Source: Saccharopolyspora erythraea (GTDB lineage: Bacteria; Actinomycetota; Actinomycetes; Mycobacteriales; Pseudonocardiaceae). Taken from it: a DNA stretch of 64,000 bases. Positions 28,074 to 35,879 of the stretch are shown piece after piece (the stretch's first letter is position 1; every line of letters begins with the position of its first letter). The translations under genes and the position numbers were made by a program. A model generated the notes under the pieces. It saw only the letters and a list, made by a program, of their open reading frames with translations, had not been told where the DNA came from and did not search any database. The stretch covers positions 8,001,411 to 8,065,410 of the forward strand of contig NZ_CP054839.1 in the NCBI RefSeq assembly GCF_018141105.1, given 5' to 3'.

Positions 28074-28898
28074 TCAGCCCTGCCGGACCGCCTGGATGTC
28101 GATGTCGACGCGCAACGTGGTGCCGATGGCCGCGATGCCTGTGCGAAGCGCCTGGTTGAAGTTCATCGCGAAGTCCTCCCGGCGCAGCTGCACCGACGCC
28201 GAAGCCGACGCCCGCGTGCCTCCCCAGGGGTCCGGTCCCACGCCGGCGAAGCGGGTGTCCAGCCGCACCTGCCTGCTCACCCCGCACAGCATCAGGACGC
28301 CGTCGAGGTCCCACGCGTCGCCGCCGCGGGGACGCAGCGCGGTCGACCGGAACGCGATCTCCGGGTAGCGCTCGACGTCGAGGAAGTCCGCGCCGCGCAG
28401 GTGCTCGTCGCGCTGCTCGTTGGCCGTGTCGATGCTCCTGGCGTCGATCACGACCTCCACGACCGAGTTCTCGATCGGGTTGCCGACGTGGACGTCACCG
28501 GTGAAGTCGGCGAAGCGGCCGTGGATGCTGCTGATCCCCAGGTGCCGCGCGCTTGCGCGGATCGACGAGTGCACGGGGTCGATCCGCCACCGCCCCGGCG
28601 CGGGCAGGTCGAACCCGCCGACCTGCCGCAGCTCGACCACTCCGAGCGCCGCCGCCCGGCCCTCGTGCACCATCGTCGTGCGCGCGACCGGCTCGTAGCC
28701 GAGCGCGGTGATGATCGTGGTGTAGGTGCCCGCGGGCAGCCCGGCGGCGACCGCCGAGCCGTCGTCGTCGCCCTGCACCCTGGCGACCTGCGCGCCCGCC
28801 GGGTCGATGACGGTCAGCGCCGCGCCGGGCACCGGCCAGCCGTCGCCGGCGCGCACGGTGGCGGTCACCGCGCCGTGGCCGTTGTCCATGTTCAGCAT
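28074..28898 (-). CDS. YceI-family protein with N-terminal carboxypeptidase-regulatory-like domain
   Basis: A 274-residue protein without a clear signal peptide. Residues ~10-90 are a beta-sandwich module of the carboxypeptidase-regulatory type (GWPVPGAALTVIDPAG, AAGLPAGTYTTIITALGYEP). Residues ~100-272 are a YceI lipocalin-like barrel (GRWRIDPVHSSIRASARHLG, GRFADFTGDVHVG, EIAFRSTAL, LRREDFAMNF). YceI proteins bind isoprenoid-type lipids in their barrel. The same N-terminal module occurs three times at the end of the transporter encoded 11 bases upstream, so the pair probably acts together on a lipophilic substrate. RBS AGGAAAGG precedes the ATG. Confidence 0.88.
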   Translation of the reverse strand: MLNMDNGHGAVTATVRAGDGWPVPGAALTVIDPAGAQVARVQGDDDGSAVAAGLPAGTYTTIITALGYEPVARTTMVHEGRAAALGVVELRQVGGFDLPAPGRWRIDPVHSSIRASARHLGISSIHGRFADFTGDVHVGNPIENSVVEVVIDARSIDTANEQRDEHLRGADFLDVERYPEIAFRSTALRPRGGDAWDLDGVLMLCGVSRQVRLDTRFAGVGPDPWGGTRASASASVQLRREDFAMNFNQALRTGIAAIGTTLRVDIDIQAVRQG

Positions 28899-28909
28899 GC
28901 CTTTCCTGC

Positions 28910-31474
28910 TCAGTTCCCGGGGTGGCCCAGCTCGACGTCGTGGGCGACCTGCTCGCCCGCGACGCGCAGAGACGACGCGACCGGCGGATAGCCGGTGGCG
29001 ATGACGGTGTACTCGCCCTCCGGCAGGTCGGTGAACTCGTAGCCGCCGTCGGCACCGGTGGTGGCCGCCGCGACGACCACGCCGTCGGCGTCCAGCAGGG
29101 TGACCCTGGCGTCGGGCACCGGGGCGTCGAGCCCGGGGGCCCGCACCACGCCGCTGAGCGTCGTACCGGCCTGCAACGCCACGTCGAGCTGCACCTGCTC
29201 GCCGTCGTCGACGTGGACCGAGGTCGCCGTCGGGCGATATCCGTCGGCGGTGACCGTCAGCGCGTACATGCCGCCGACCAGACCGCCGAACACGTACCGG
29301 CCGCCCTCGCCGGTGGCGCAGGAGCCGATGACCTCGCCCCGGACGTCGGTGAGCAGCACCATCGCGCCGGAGACCTCCCGCGCGCCGGCCCGCACCACGC
29401 CGGCGACCCCGCCCGCGCCGAACATCCGCACGTCGTGGGACACCGGCCGGTCGCCGATCACGACCATCGACGCGGTCGGCTGGTAGCTGCCGCCGGAGGC
29501 GATCAGCACGTAGCTGCCGCCGTGCGGGACCTCGAGGCGGTAGCGGCCGTCGCCCGAGGTGCGCACCCGGCCCGCCTGGCGCCCGCTGGAGTCGGTGAGG
29601 GTGAGCACCACGCCCTCGACCGGAGCGCCGGAGGCGTCTGTCACCGAACCGTGTAGGTGGAGATCGTCGAGGATTCCCGTCAACTGCACTCCTTCGGTGG
29701 TGTACGGCCGCGGCCTCACCGGCTCTGACCAGGCATCGGACCCGTTGTTCACAGAGTTGTCCACAGGTTCGCGGCGGCTGTGCACAGTGCCTTCGCGCAC
29801 ACCCCCAACCTGGGGATAGCCGCTGGTGGCGGCGGACTCGTGCGCACCGGTTTCCACCGACTTGTCCACAGCTTCGGCGGAGTTGTCCACAGCCCCCCGC
29901 GCGGGCTGTGAATCAACCGTGGTGCGCAGCGGGACCTCCTTGATGAACAGCACAGCTAGCAGCGTCACCACGGAGATGCACGCGGACACGAGGAAGATGT
30001 CCCCGATCGCGTCGCCGTAGGCGGCCCGGACCACGACCTGCACGGGCGCGGGCAGCGAGTCGATGTCGAGCGAGCCGCCTCCGCCCGCGTGGGCGGCGCC
30101 GGGCGTGCCTGCCAGCCCCTCCACGATGTAGTCCGAGACGCGGGTCGCGAGGATCGCGCCCAGCACCGAGACCCCCGCCGAGCCGCCCAGCGTCCGGAAG
30201 AACGTCACGACCGAGGTGACCGACCCCATGTCCCGGCTGTCGGTGGTGTTCTGCACCGCCAGCACGAGGTTCTGCATCAGCGCGCCGACGCCGATGCCCA
30301 TCATGGCCAGGTAGCAGCCGACCAGCACCAGGTTCGTCTCGTGGTCGATCGTGCTCAGCAGCGCCATCCCGGCCACCAGCACGATGCCGCCGCCGACCAG
30401 GAACGGCTTGATGCGCCCGGTGCGGCGGGAGATGACCTGGCCCGAGATCGTCGAGGACAGGAACAGCCCGCCGACCATCGGCAGCGTCATCAGACCGGCA
30501 TGGGTGGGGCTGAAGCTGCGCGCGATCTGGAAGTACTGGCCCAGGAAGACCGCGCCGCCGAACATCGCCGTACCGACCGCGACGGTGCCGATCGTGGCCA
30601 GGGTGACGGTGCCGTTGGCGAACATCCGCAGCGGCACGATCGGCTCGCCGACCCTGCTCTCGATGATCACCGCGACGACCAGCGCGGCAACGCCGCCACC
30701 GACGAGGGCGGCGGTCTCCGGCGAGGCCCAGGCGAACTGCTTGCCCGCCATCGACACCCAGACCAGCAGCAGGCTCACGCCGCCGACGAGGAACAGCGCG
30801 CCGAACCAGTCGATCTTGATGGGGCGCTTGACGACCGGCAGCTTCAGCGTGCGGCCCAGGACGACGAACGCGATGACCGCGATCGGCACCGTGACCCAGA
30901 AGCACCAGCGCCAGCCCAGCCACGGGGTGTCGACGATGAGGCCGCCGACCAGCGGTCCGCTGACCGTGGCCACCGCGAAGGTCGCACCGATGTAGCCGCT
31001 GTAGCGGCCGCGCTCGCGCGGCGAGACCATCGCGGCGATCACGACCTGGATCAGCGCCTGCAGCCCGCCCATGCCGATGCCCTGCACCGCGCGGAAGCCG
31101 ATCAGCATCGGCATCGACTGCGCGAAGCCGCCGAGCACCGAGCCGACCGTGAAGATCGTGATGGCGAGCTGGTAGAGCGCCTTCTTGCTGAACAGGTCGG
31201 AGAGCTTGCCCCAGATCGGCGTGCTCGCGGTCGAGGTCAGCAGCATCGCGGTGACGACCCAGGTGTACTGGCTCTGGCTGCCGTCGAGGTCGGCGAGGAT
31301 GCGCGGCAGCGCGTTGGACACGATGGTCGAGCTGAGGATGGCGACCAGCAGGGCCAGCATCAGGCCCGACATCGCCTCCATGATCTGCCGGTGGGTCATC
31401 GGCTCGGACGTCCCGTCCGCCTGCGCGGGCGCGACCCGCTCGGGGGCCGCGTGCCGGATCGTCGAGCTTGTCAT
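28910..31474 (-). CDS. DHA2-type MFS transporter fused to three carboxypeptidase-regulatory-like modules
   Basis: An 854-residue fusion. Residues ~35-510 form 14 membrane segments of the EmrB/QacA type (motif A KLSDLFSKKALYQL, motif C GPLVGGLIVDTPWLGWRW). A ~95-residue hydrophilic linker follows, with repeated VDNS/VDKS. From ~609 to 854 come three modules of ~80 residues (starts LHGSVTDASGAPVEGVVLTL, GVAGVVRAGAREVSGAMVLL and LSGVVRAPGLDAPVPDARVT), each with the GxYxF/L-GxYxL-x-ATGY pattern. The topology should leave the C-terminus in the cytoplasm if 14 helices are correct. ATG overlaps the MarR stop (ATGA). Proton-driven export of a hydrophobic compound is inferred. Confidence 0.88.
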   Translation of the reverse strand: MTSSTIRHAAPERVAPAQADGTSEPMTHRQIMEAMSGLMLALLVAILSSTIVSNALPRILADLDGSQSQYTWVVTAMLLTSTASTPIWGKLSDLFSKKALYQLAITIFTVGSVLGGFAQSMPMLIGFRAVQGIGMGGLQALIQVVIAAMVSPRERGRYSGYIGATFAVATVSGPLVGGLIVDTPWLGWRWCFWVTVPIAVIAFVVLGRTLKLPVVKRPIKIDWFGALFLVGGVSLLLVWVSMAGKQFAWASPETAALVGGGVAALVVAVIIESRVGEPIVPLRMFANGTVTLATIGTVAVGTAMFGGAVFLGQYFQIARSFSPTHAGLMTLPMVGGLFLSSTISGQVISRRTGRIKPFLVGGGIVLVAGMALLSTIDHETNLVLVGCYLAMMGIGVGALMQNLVLAVQNTTDSRDMGSVTSVVTFFRTLGGSAGVSVLGAILATRVSDYIVEGLAGTPGAAHAGGGGSLDIDSLPAPVQVVVRAAYGDAIGDIFLVSACISVVTLLAVLFIKEVPLRTTVDSQPARGAVDNSAEAVDKSVETGAHESAATSGYPQVGGVREGTVHSRREPVDNSVNNGSDAWSEPVRPRPYTTEGVQLTGILDDLHLHGSVTDASGAPVEGVVLTLTDSSGRQAGRVRTSGDGRYRLEVPHGGSYVLIASGGSYQPTASMVVIGDRPVSHDVRMFGAGGVAGVVRAGAREVSGAMVLLTDVRGEVIGSCATGEGGRYVFGGLVGGMYALTVTADGYRPTATSVHVDDGEQVQLDVALQAGTTLSGVVRAPGLDAPVPDARVTLLDADGVVVAAATTGADGGYEFTDLPEGEYTVIATGYPPVASSLRVAGEQVAHDVELGHPGN
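29745..29891 (+). other. Cluster of DnaA-box sequences inside the MFS gene
   Basis: Five 9-base matches in the same orientation: TTGTTCACA (29745), TTGTCCACA (29757), CTGTGCACA (29778), TTGTCCACA (29862) and TTGTCCACA (29883). TTGTCCACA is the preferred DnaA box of high-GC actinobacteria. They lie in the stretch coding for the VDNS/VDKS linker, so the peptide repeat explains part of the pattern. Binding is not shown by the sequence. Confidence 0.5.
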
Positions 31475-32235
31475 CAGGCTCCTTCCGTCGTCGTGCGCGC
31501 CGCGGGCGCGGGCGTCGCGGTCTGCGCGTGGTGTTCGGGCACGGGCTGTGCGGGGGCGGGCTGCTGGGGTGCAGCCCGCTCGGGTGTGGGCTGCTCGGCT
31601 GTGGGCTGCTCGGCTGTGGGCTGTTGGACCGAGGGCCGTTCGGGTGCGTCCCGCGCAGGCGTGGTCCGCTCTGGCGCGTGCCGCTGGACTGCGGGCCGTT
31701 CGGGTGCTGGCTCAGCAGCGGTGGGCGCGGGCTTCGCGGCGGCGGACGGCTCGGCGACCCGCCGCGCGTCCGCCGATACCTCCTCCTGCGCGTGGGCCGC
31801 GCGGTGCAGGTCGTTCGCCGCCGTCGACAGGAGATCGGCCAGCTGCCGGACGGCGTCGTCGTCCCACTCGCTCAGTGCCCGGCTGAGCCACTCGGCCTTG
31901 CGGCGCTCCAGCGCGGCGAGCGCGCGCTCGCCGTCGGCCGTCGCGCGCAGCAGCGAGACCCGCCGGTCGTCGGGGTCGGGGCGGCGCGTGATCATCCCGG
32001 CCTGTTCGAGCTGGTGCACCTGCCTGCTGACCACCGAGGCGTCGACGACCCGGTGCTGGGCGAGGTCGGAGGCCCGGCACTCGCCGCGGTGGACGAGCTC
32101 GGCCAGCAGGCCGGTCGCGGCGTAGGGCACTTCGTCGTTGAACTGGAAGCCCTTCTGCAACGCCACGTGCTTGAGGCCGATCAGGAAGCGCAGCGGGCGC
32201 AGCAGCTCGCTGCAGAGTTCAGGCGTGGGTCCCAT
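31474..32235 (-). CDS. MarR-family regulator with long Pro/Ala/Glu tail
   Basis: A 253-residue protein. The winged-helix domain occupies residues ~20-150 (LLAELVHRGECRASDLAQHR, VDASVVSRQVHQLEQAGMIT, RRPDPDDRRVSLLRATADGE). The last ~80 residues are low-complexity with repeats of PTAEQ/PERPSVQ type, unusual for MarR. Two copies of a 17-base palindrome overlap its promoter. It heads an operon: stop overlaps the start of the transporter (ATGA). Likely role: ligand-released repressor of itself, the transporter and the YceI protein. ATG at 32235 with AAGGGATG ahead. Confidence 0.92.
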   Translation of the reverse strand: MGPTPELCSELLRPLRFLIGLKHVALQKGFQFNDEVPYAATGLLAELVHRGECRASDLAQHRVVDASVVSRQVHQLEQAGMITRRPDPDDRRVSLLRATADGERALAALERRKAEWLSRALSEWDDDAVRQLADLLSTAANDLHRAAHAQEEVSADARRVAEPSAAAKPAPTAAEPAPERPAVQRHAPERTTPARDAPERPSVQQPTAEQPTAEQPTPERAAPQQPAPAQPVPEHHAQTATPAPAARTTTEGA

Positions 32236-32249
32236 GGCTACATCCCTTT

Positions 32250-32294
32250 AGTTGCTCGAGGCAACTATACAAAGGTTAGTTGCGTTAGGCAACT
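32250..32294 (-). promoter_or_regulatory. Promoter and twin MarR operators
   Basis: Two 17-base palindromes: AGTTGC-TCGAG-GCAACT (32250-32266) and AGTTGC-GTTAG-GCAACT (32278-32294), centres 28 bases apart. On the minus strand TTGCCT (32287-32292) and TATAGT (32264-32269) are separated by 17 bases, a good -35/-10 pair that lies on the two sites, so binding would block RNA polymerase. Confidence 0.85.
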
Positions 32295-32358
32295 TGATGT
32301 GCGGCGAAAGATTGCCGTGTGAGGCAGATCAAGATCGGGGAGAGGAGGGACCCCTGCC

Positions 32359-32456
32359 GGACCCACGTGCAGACAGCCGGACCCCGCACCGACAGCCGGA
32401 CCCACGTGCAGACAGCCGGACCCCGCACCGACAGCCGGACCCACGTGCGGACAGCC
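32359..32456. repeat. Tandem repeat, 39-bp period (2.5 copies)
   Basis: Alternating 20-base GGACCCACGTGCAGACAGCC and 19-base GGACCCCGCACCGACAGCC units: 20-19-20-19-20 (the last with one change). Each ends in CAGCC. Positions 32295-32811 hold no gene: frames on both strands are repeat-driven. Confidence 0.85.
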
Positions 32457-32525
32457 GGAGCCTGTGCTTCGCCAGCAGGCGGCCGTGGCTGCGCGCCACC
32501 AGGCGAAGCCGCGCGCCAGCTCCCT

Positions 32526-32677
32526 CTAGCCGTGCGCCGCCAGCCAAGTCGCACGGCAGCAGCCAAGGCGTGCGCCGCCAGCCGAGCCATGCGCCGCCGG
32601 CCAAGCCATGCGGCAGCAGCCGAGCCATGCGGCAGCAGCCGAGCCGTGAGCCGCCAGCCAAGCCGTGAGCCAGCAGC
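32526..32677. repeat. Tandem repeat, 19-bp period (8 copies)
   Basis: Eight degenerate 19-base units of the form CGAGCCATGCGGCAGCAGC (starts at 32526, 32545, 32564, 32583, 32602, 32621, 32640, 32659); a ninth decays after 32678. The 19-base period is not a multiple of three, which argues against coding. The CAGC end resembles the array at 32359. Confidence 0.85.
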
Positions 32678-32811
32678 CGAGACGTGTGCGCCCTAACCGC
32701 CGAATTCATGCCCTGACCGCGAGGGCCGCGCAGCGGGTTGCCGCCACGACGTCCGCGAGTCACCGCAGGTCGCGGGACCTCAAGGCCCCGTCCCGCTCGG
32801 CCGTCAGCGGG

Positions 32812-33303
32812 TCACATCATGCCGTTGAGCTTGTTCAGCAGCCGGGCCATGTCCTTGAGGTCCTGCGTGGTCCAGCTCGCGAACTGGCCGTGCAGGTGCT
32901 TGCGCCGCTGGTTGCGGACCTGCTCCAGGCGGGCGCGCCCCAGCTCCGAGAGCTGTATGCGCCGGGCCCGGCCGTCGTCGGGGTCGGGCACCCGCTCCAG
33001 CAGGTTCAGCTCCACCAGCGTCGCGATCTGCCTGCTGACCGTGGACTTGTCGAGCCGCGTGCGGTCGGCGACGTCCATGCCCCGCAGCGGCCCGTGCTCG
33101 TCGACCATCAGCAGCAGGCTGTAGGAGGCCGGGTCGAGGTCCGGGTGCACCTGCTCGGCGACCATGCTCGACACGTTGCGCGCCCGGCGGAACATCATCA
33201 CGAGCTCGCGTTCGATGGACTCGGCCGCCGTGCGCCGGTCGATGCCCTCGTCCCGCACGCCACCGGCGGAGCCGGCAGCACCGGCCTGTTCCTGCTCGAT
33301 CAC
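32812..33303 (-). CDS. MarR-family transcriptional regulator
   Basis: A 163-residue winged-helix protein. Recognition region: LDKSTVSRQIATLVELNLLE followed by the wing RVPDPDDGRARRIQLSE, preceded by GMDVADRTR. No partner gene is adjacent: a flavoprotein gene lies upstream on the same strand, 230 bases away, and minisatellites lie downstream. The DPDDGRARRI wing is close to that of the MarR at 31474, so they belong to the same subgroup. GTG/ATG start at 33303. Target unknown. Confidence 0.88.
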   Translation of the reverse strand: MIEQEQAGAAGSAGGVRDEGIDRRTAAESIERELVMMFRRARNVSSMVAEQVHPDLDPASYSLLLMVDEHGPLRGMDVADRTRLDKSTVSRQIATLVELNLLERVPDPDDGRARRIQLSELGRARLEQVRNQRRKHLHGQFASWTTQDLKDMARLLNKLNGMM

Positions 33304-33534
33304 GACTCTCCTACCGTCCGCGCTCGCGCGCTCCGCCGACCGGGGTCACCCGCACGGCGACCCCGGTGACAGTATCTTGCGAAATGTCTGGCTTGGGCAG
33401 GTCGTGGCCCTGATCCCTTCGAGCGAAGAGGCACATCCCGCCGAGCGGGAAGGGCCGGTCGTTGCGGGAAGCCCACCGTCCCATCGCCCGTCCCGCCGGA
33501 CGCAGCCAGGCCCCGGACCCGCCGTCCGCGTCGC

Positions 33535-34485
33535 CTAGCTCGCGCCGACCTCGGCGTCGGCGGGGTGCCACGGCCGGGGCGTGCCCCTCGCCTCGAAGTA
33601 GTCGCCACCCTTGCGCTTGATGTCGTCGGTGCCCCAGCTCCGCTGCCGCACGACCGGAGCCATCCGCGGGATGTGCTTGCGGCAGTGCACGTAGGACTCC
33701 TCGACCTGCACGACCACCCACCGCTCGGGCGTGCGACCGCGGTCGAACTCCGCGGGCAGTGCCGGGTGGATGACCCGCAGGTCCGGGTCCTCGACGATGC
33801 GGGCCCTGCCGTTGACGTGCAGGCCGATCAGGTCGGACACGAAGTCGACCATCAGGATTCCGATGTGCGGATTCTCACTGATGTTGCCGAGGCTGGCCAT
33901 CACGCCGTTGCCCCGGTACTCGGGGTAGGCGATGTGCCGGTCGTCGAGCACCTCGATGAAGCCGGGGGGACCGGCGCGCAGGCTGGAGTCGCAGTCGCCG
34001 CGCGAGTCGGAGGTGGCCACGAAGGCCATCTCCATCCGGGAGATGAACTCCTTCATCTGCGGGTTCAGGTGGTCGAGGACCTGGTCGTCGTAGAAGCGCC
34101 GGGCGCGCTTGGCGGTGCCGTAGGCGCACTGGAGCAGGTGCTCGCCCGCCGACCCGGGCAGCGCAGCGCCCTGGTGACCCTCCGTGAAGGGGTCGTTCGG
34201 GTCGTCGGAGCGGTTCGGGGAGTCCGCCTTCGCGAGCGTCGGTTCCGGTTGGGACGACCGCGCGGACGGCGGGTCGGCGAGCTCAAGCTCCAGCAGGTCG
34301 TCGTCGGCGGTGCCGCTCGGGGTGAGCTGCGGGAACACGGTTCCGGCCGGGGTACGCAGCGGGCCGGCAGCGGTGCGCACTGCTCCCGTCGTGGATCGCA
34401 CGGAGCCGGTCGGGGGATGCGATGGGCCGGTCGGGGGACGCAAACGGCCGGCCGGGGGTAAGTGGTCGGGGATCACGCGCCTCAC
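33535..34485 (-). CDS. Pyridoxamine-phosphate-oxidase-like flavoprotein with repetitive N-terminus
   Basis: A 316-residue protein. Residues ~1-95 are low complexity; a Gly recurs every seventh residue at 13, 20, 27, 34, 41 and 48. Residues ~105-316 form a PPOX split barrel (FISRMEMAFVATSDSRGDCD, GFIEVLDDRHIAYPEYRGNG, ISENPHIGILMVDF, GLHVNGRARIVED) of the kind that binds FMN, haem or F420. The tail has conserved CRKHIPRM. It is divergent from a flavohaemoglobin gene, and an NsrR-like site lies between them, so a link with nitric-oxide or redox stress is plausible. GTG at 34485; the start could lie further in. Confidence 0.78.
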   Translation of the reverse strand: MRRVIPDHLPPAGRLRPPTGPSHPPTGSVRSTTGAVRTAAGPLRTPAGTVFPQLTPSGTADDDLLELELADPPSARSSQPEPTLAKADSPNRSDDPNDPFTEGHQGAALPGSAGEHLLQCAYGTAKRARRFYDDQVLDHLNPQMKEFISRMEMAFVATSDSRGDCDSSLRAGPPGFIEVLDDRHIAYPEYRGNGVMASLGNISENPHIGILMVDFVSDLIGLHVNGRARIVEDPDLRVIHPALPAEFDRGRTPERWVVVQVEESYVHCRKHIPRMAPVVRQRSWGTDDIKRKGGDYFEARGTPRPWHPADAEVGAS

Positions 34486-34556
34486 CGTGTCACGCCTCGC
34501 TTCGTTCGAACAGCGACGGCTACCAGGTTCGCCCGACGGAGAGCCGGAATATCAAC

Positions 34557-34579
34557 AAGATGTAGTTAAAATGCACTCA
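34557..34579. promoter_or_regulatory. NsrR-like operator
   Basis: AAGATGTAGTT-A-AAATGCACTCA has the 11-1-11 form of the streptomycete NsrR site (AAGATGCATTT-N-AAATGCATCTT), matching about 17 of 22 arm positions. It lies in the AT-richest part of the divergent gap, 130 bases before the flavohaemoglobin ATG. Confidence 0.55.
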
Positions 34580-34706
34580 AAAGTGCCATCAAGGCGCACG
34601 CGGCACAGCGGACACGTTAGGGTCCCCCCTAGTCGGGGGACGCTTGGCCGACAGCGACGTGCCCGAACGGTGCGACCGCCTACGTGGAGAAGACTGCGCC
34701 CGAACC

Positions 34707-35879
34707 ATGACAGCGAACGCCGTACTGAGCCCCGGTCCTCCCCCGAACCGCGAGCCATCTCCCGGGGTCAGCCAGATGGTCCGCCTGATCCGCGAGAGCT
34801 GGGCCGAAGTGGAGCCGCAGGCCGATGACGTGGCCAGGTTCTTCTACGGAATGCTCTTCAGCCTCTCCCCGGCCACCCGCGACCTGTTCGCGGTGAACAT
34901 GGAGGTGCAGCGCAGCCGGTTGCTGCGCGCGCTCGTCCACGTGATCCAGATGGTGGACCGCCCCGACGACCTGCTGCCGTTCCTGCACCAGCTCGGCCGG
35001 GACCACCGCAAGTTCGGCGTGGTCTCCGCGCACTACGAGGCGGTGGGGACCGCGCTGCTGGCCTCGATCAAGAAGCACGCGGGCTCGTCGTGGACCGACG
35101 AGGTCGAGCGCGCATGGGCCGAGGCCTACACCGTGATGGCCTCGGCGATGACCGAAGCGGCGGCCGCCGACGAGGGCCCCGCCTGGTACAACGGCGAGAT
35201 CGTGCACCACGAGCGGCTGAGCTGGGACGTCGCGATCGTGCGCGTGCAGCCCGACCACCCGGTGCCCTACCAGCCCGGGCAGTACGTGAGCGTCGAGGTT
35301 CCGCAGCGCCCGCGGCTGTGGCGCTACCTCACACCGGCCAACGCGCCGAGTGAGGACGGCACCATGGAGTTCCACATCAAGTCCGTGGAGGGCGGCTGGG
35401 TCAGCCGCGCGCTGGTCGGTCACGCCCGGCCGGGCGACGTCTGGCGCATCGGTTCCCCGATGGGGCGCCTCGGTGTGGACCGCCAGCGCGACCGGGACGT
35501 GCTGATGATCGCCGGAGGCACCGGCCTGACGCCGATGCGCGCGATCATCGACGACCTCGCCCAGTACGGCGACAACCCGCGCGTGCAGCTCTTCTACGGC
35601 GGACGCAACCGCGACGACCTCTACGACCTCGAGGGCCTCCAGCGCGTCGCGATGAGCAACCCGTGGCTGACGGTGACCCCGGTGCTGGAGAACGACCCGG
35701 GCGCCGTAGGCGCCGAGCACGGCACGCTCGCCGACGTGGTGACCCGCTACGGCGCATGGTCGGAACGCGACGTGCTGGTCGGCGGCTCGCCGGCGATGAT
35801 CCGCGCGACCGTGTCGCGGATGCTGGTAGCGGGCACGCCGCTCGACCACATCCAGTACGACCCGTTCACGCTGGACTGA
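34707..35879 (+). CDS. Flavohaemoglobin (globin-FAD-NAD reductase)
   Basis: A 390-residue protein. Residues ~15-155 are a globin domain with the probable proximal His in GRDHRKFGVV; residues ~160-260 the FAD domain (QPGQYVSVEVPQRPRLWRYL, where R-x-Y-L replaces R-x-Y-S); residues ~265-390 the NAD domain with IAGGTGLTPM and closing VGGSPAMIRATVSRML. It should convert NO and O2 to nitrate with NAD(P)H. ATG at 34707 is chosen; an upstream in-frame TTG would add 21 non-conserved residues. A PPOX-like gene is divergent. It is slightly shorter than classic Hmp because of the compact globin part. Confidence 0.88.
   Translation: MTANAVLSPGPPPNREPSPGVSQMVRLIRESWAEVEPQADDVARFFYGMLFSLSPATRDLFAVNMEVQRSRLLRALVHVIQMVDRPDDLLPFLHQLGRDHRKFGVVSAHYEAVGTALLASIKKHAGSSWTDEVERAWAEAYTVMASAMTEAAAADEGPAWYNGEIVHHERLSWDVAIVRVQPDHPVPYQPGQYVSVEVPQRPRLWRYLTPANAPSEDGTMEFHIKSVEGGWVSRALVGHARPGDVWRIGSPMGRLGVDRQRDRDVLMIAGGTGLTPMRAIIDDLAQYGDNPRVQLFYGGRNRDDLYDLEGLQRVAMSNPWLTVTPVLENDPGAVGAEHGTLADVVTRYGAWSERDVLVGGSPAMIRATVSRMLVAGTPLDHIQYDPFTLD

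Noticed and set aside
25590-28991. Very long plus-strand open frame (1133 codons) opposite clpB
   Set aside because: It is an antisense frame kept open by high GC; its product is His/Arg/Gln-rich without any domain, while clpB on the other strand is unmistakable.
32359-32677. Possible CRISPR array
   Set aside because: Repeats are contiguous or nearly so, without unique spacers of ~30-40 bases, and no cas gene is present.
33416-33450. Two small hairpins as terminator of the PPOX gene
   Set aside because: Stems are only five and six base pairs and lie 85-120 bases past the stop.
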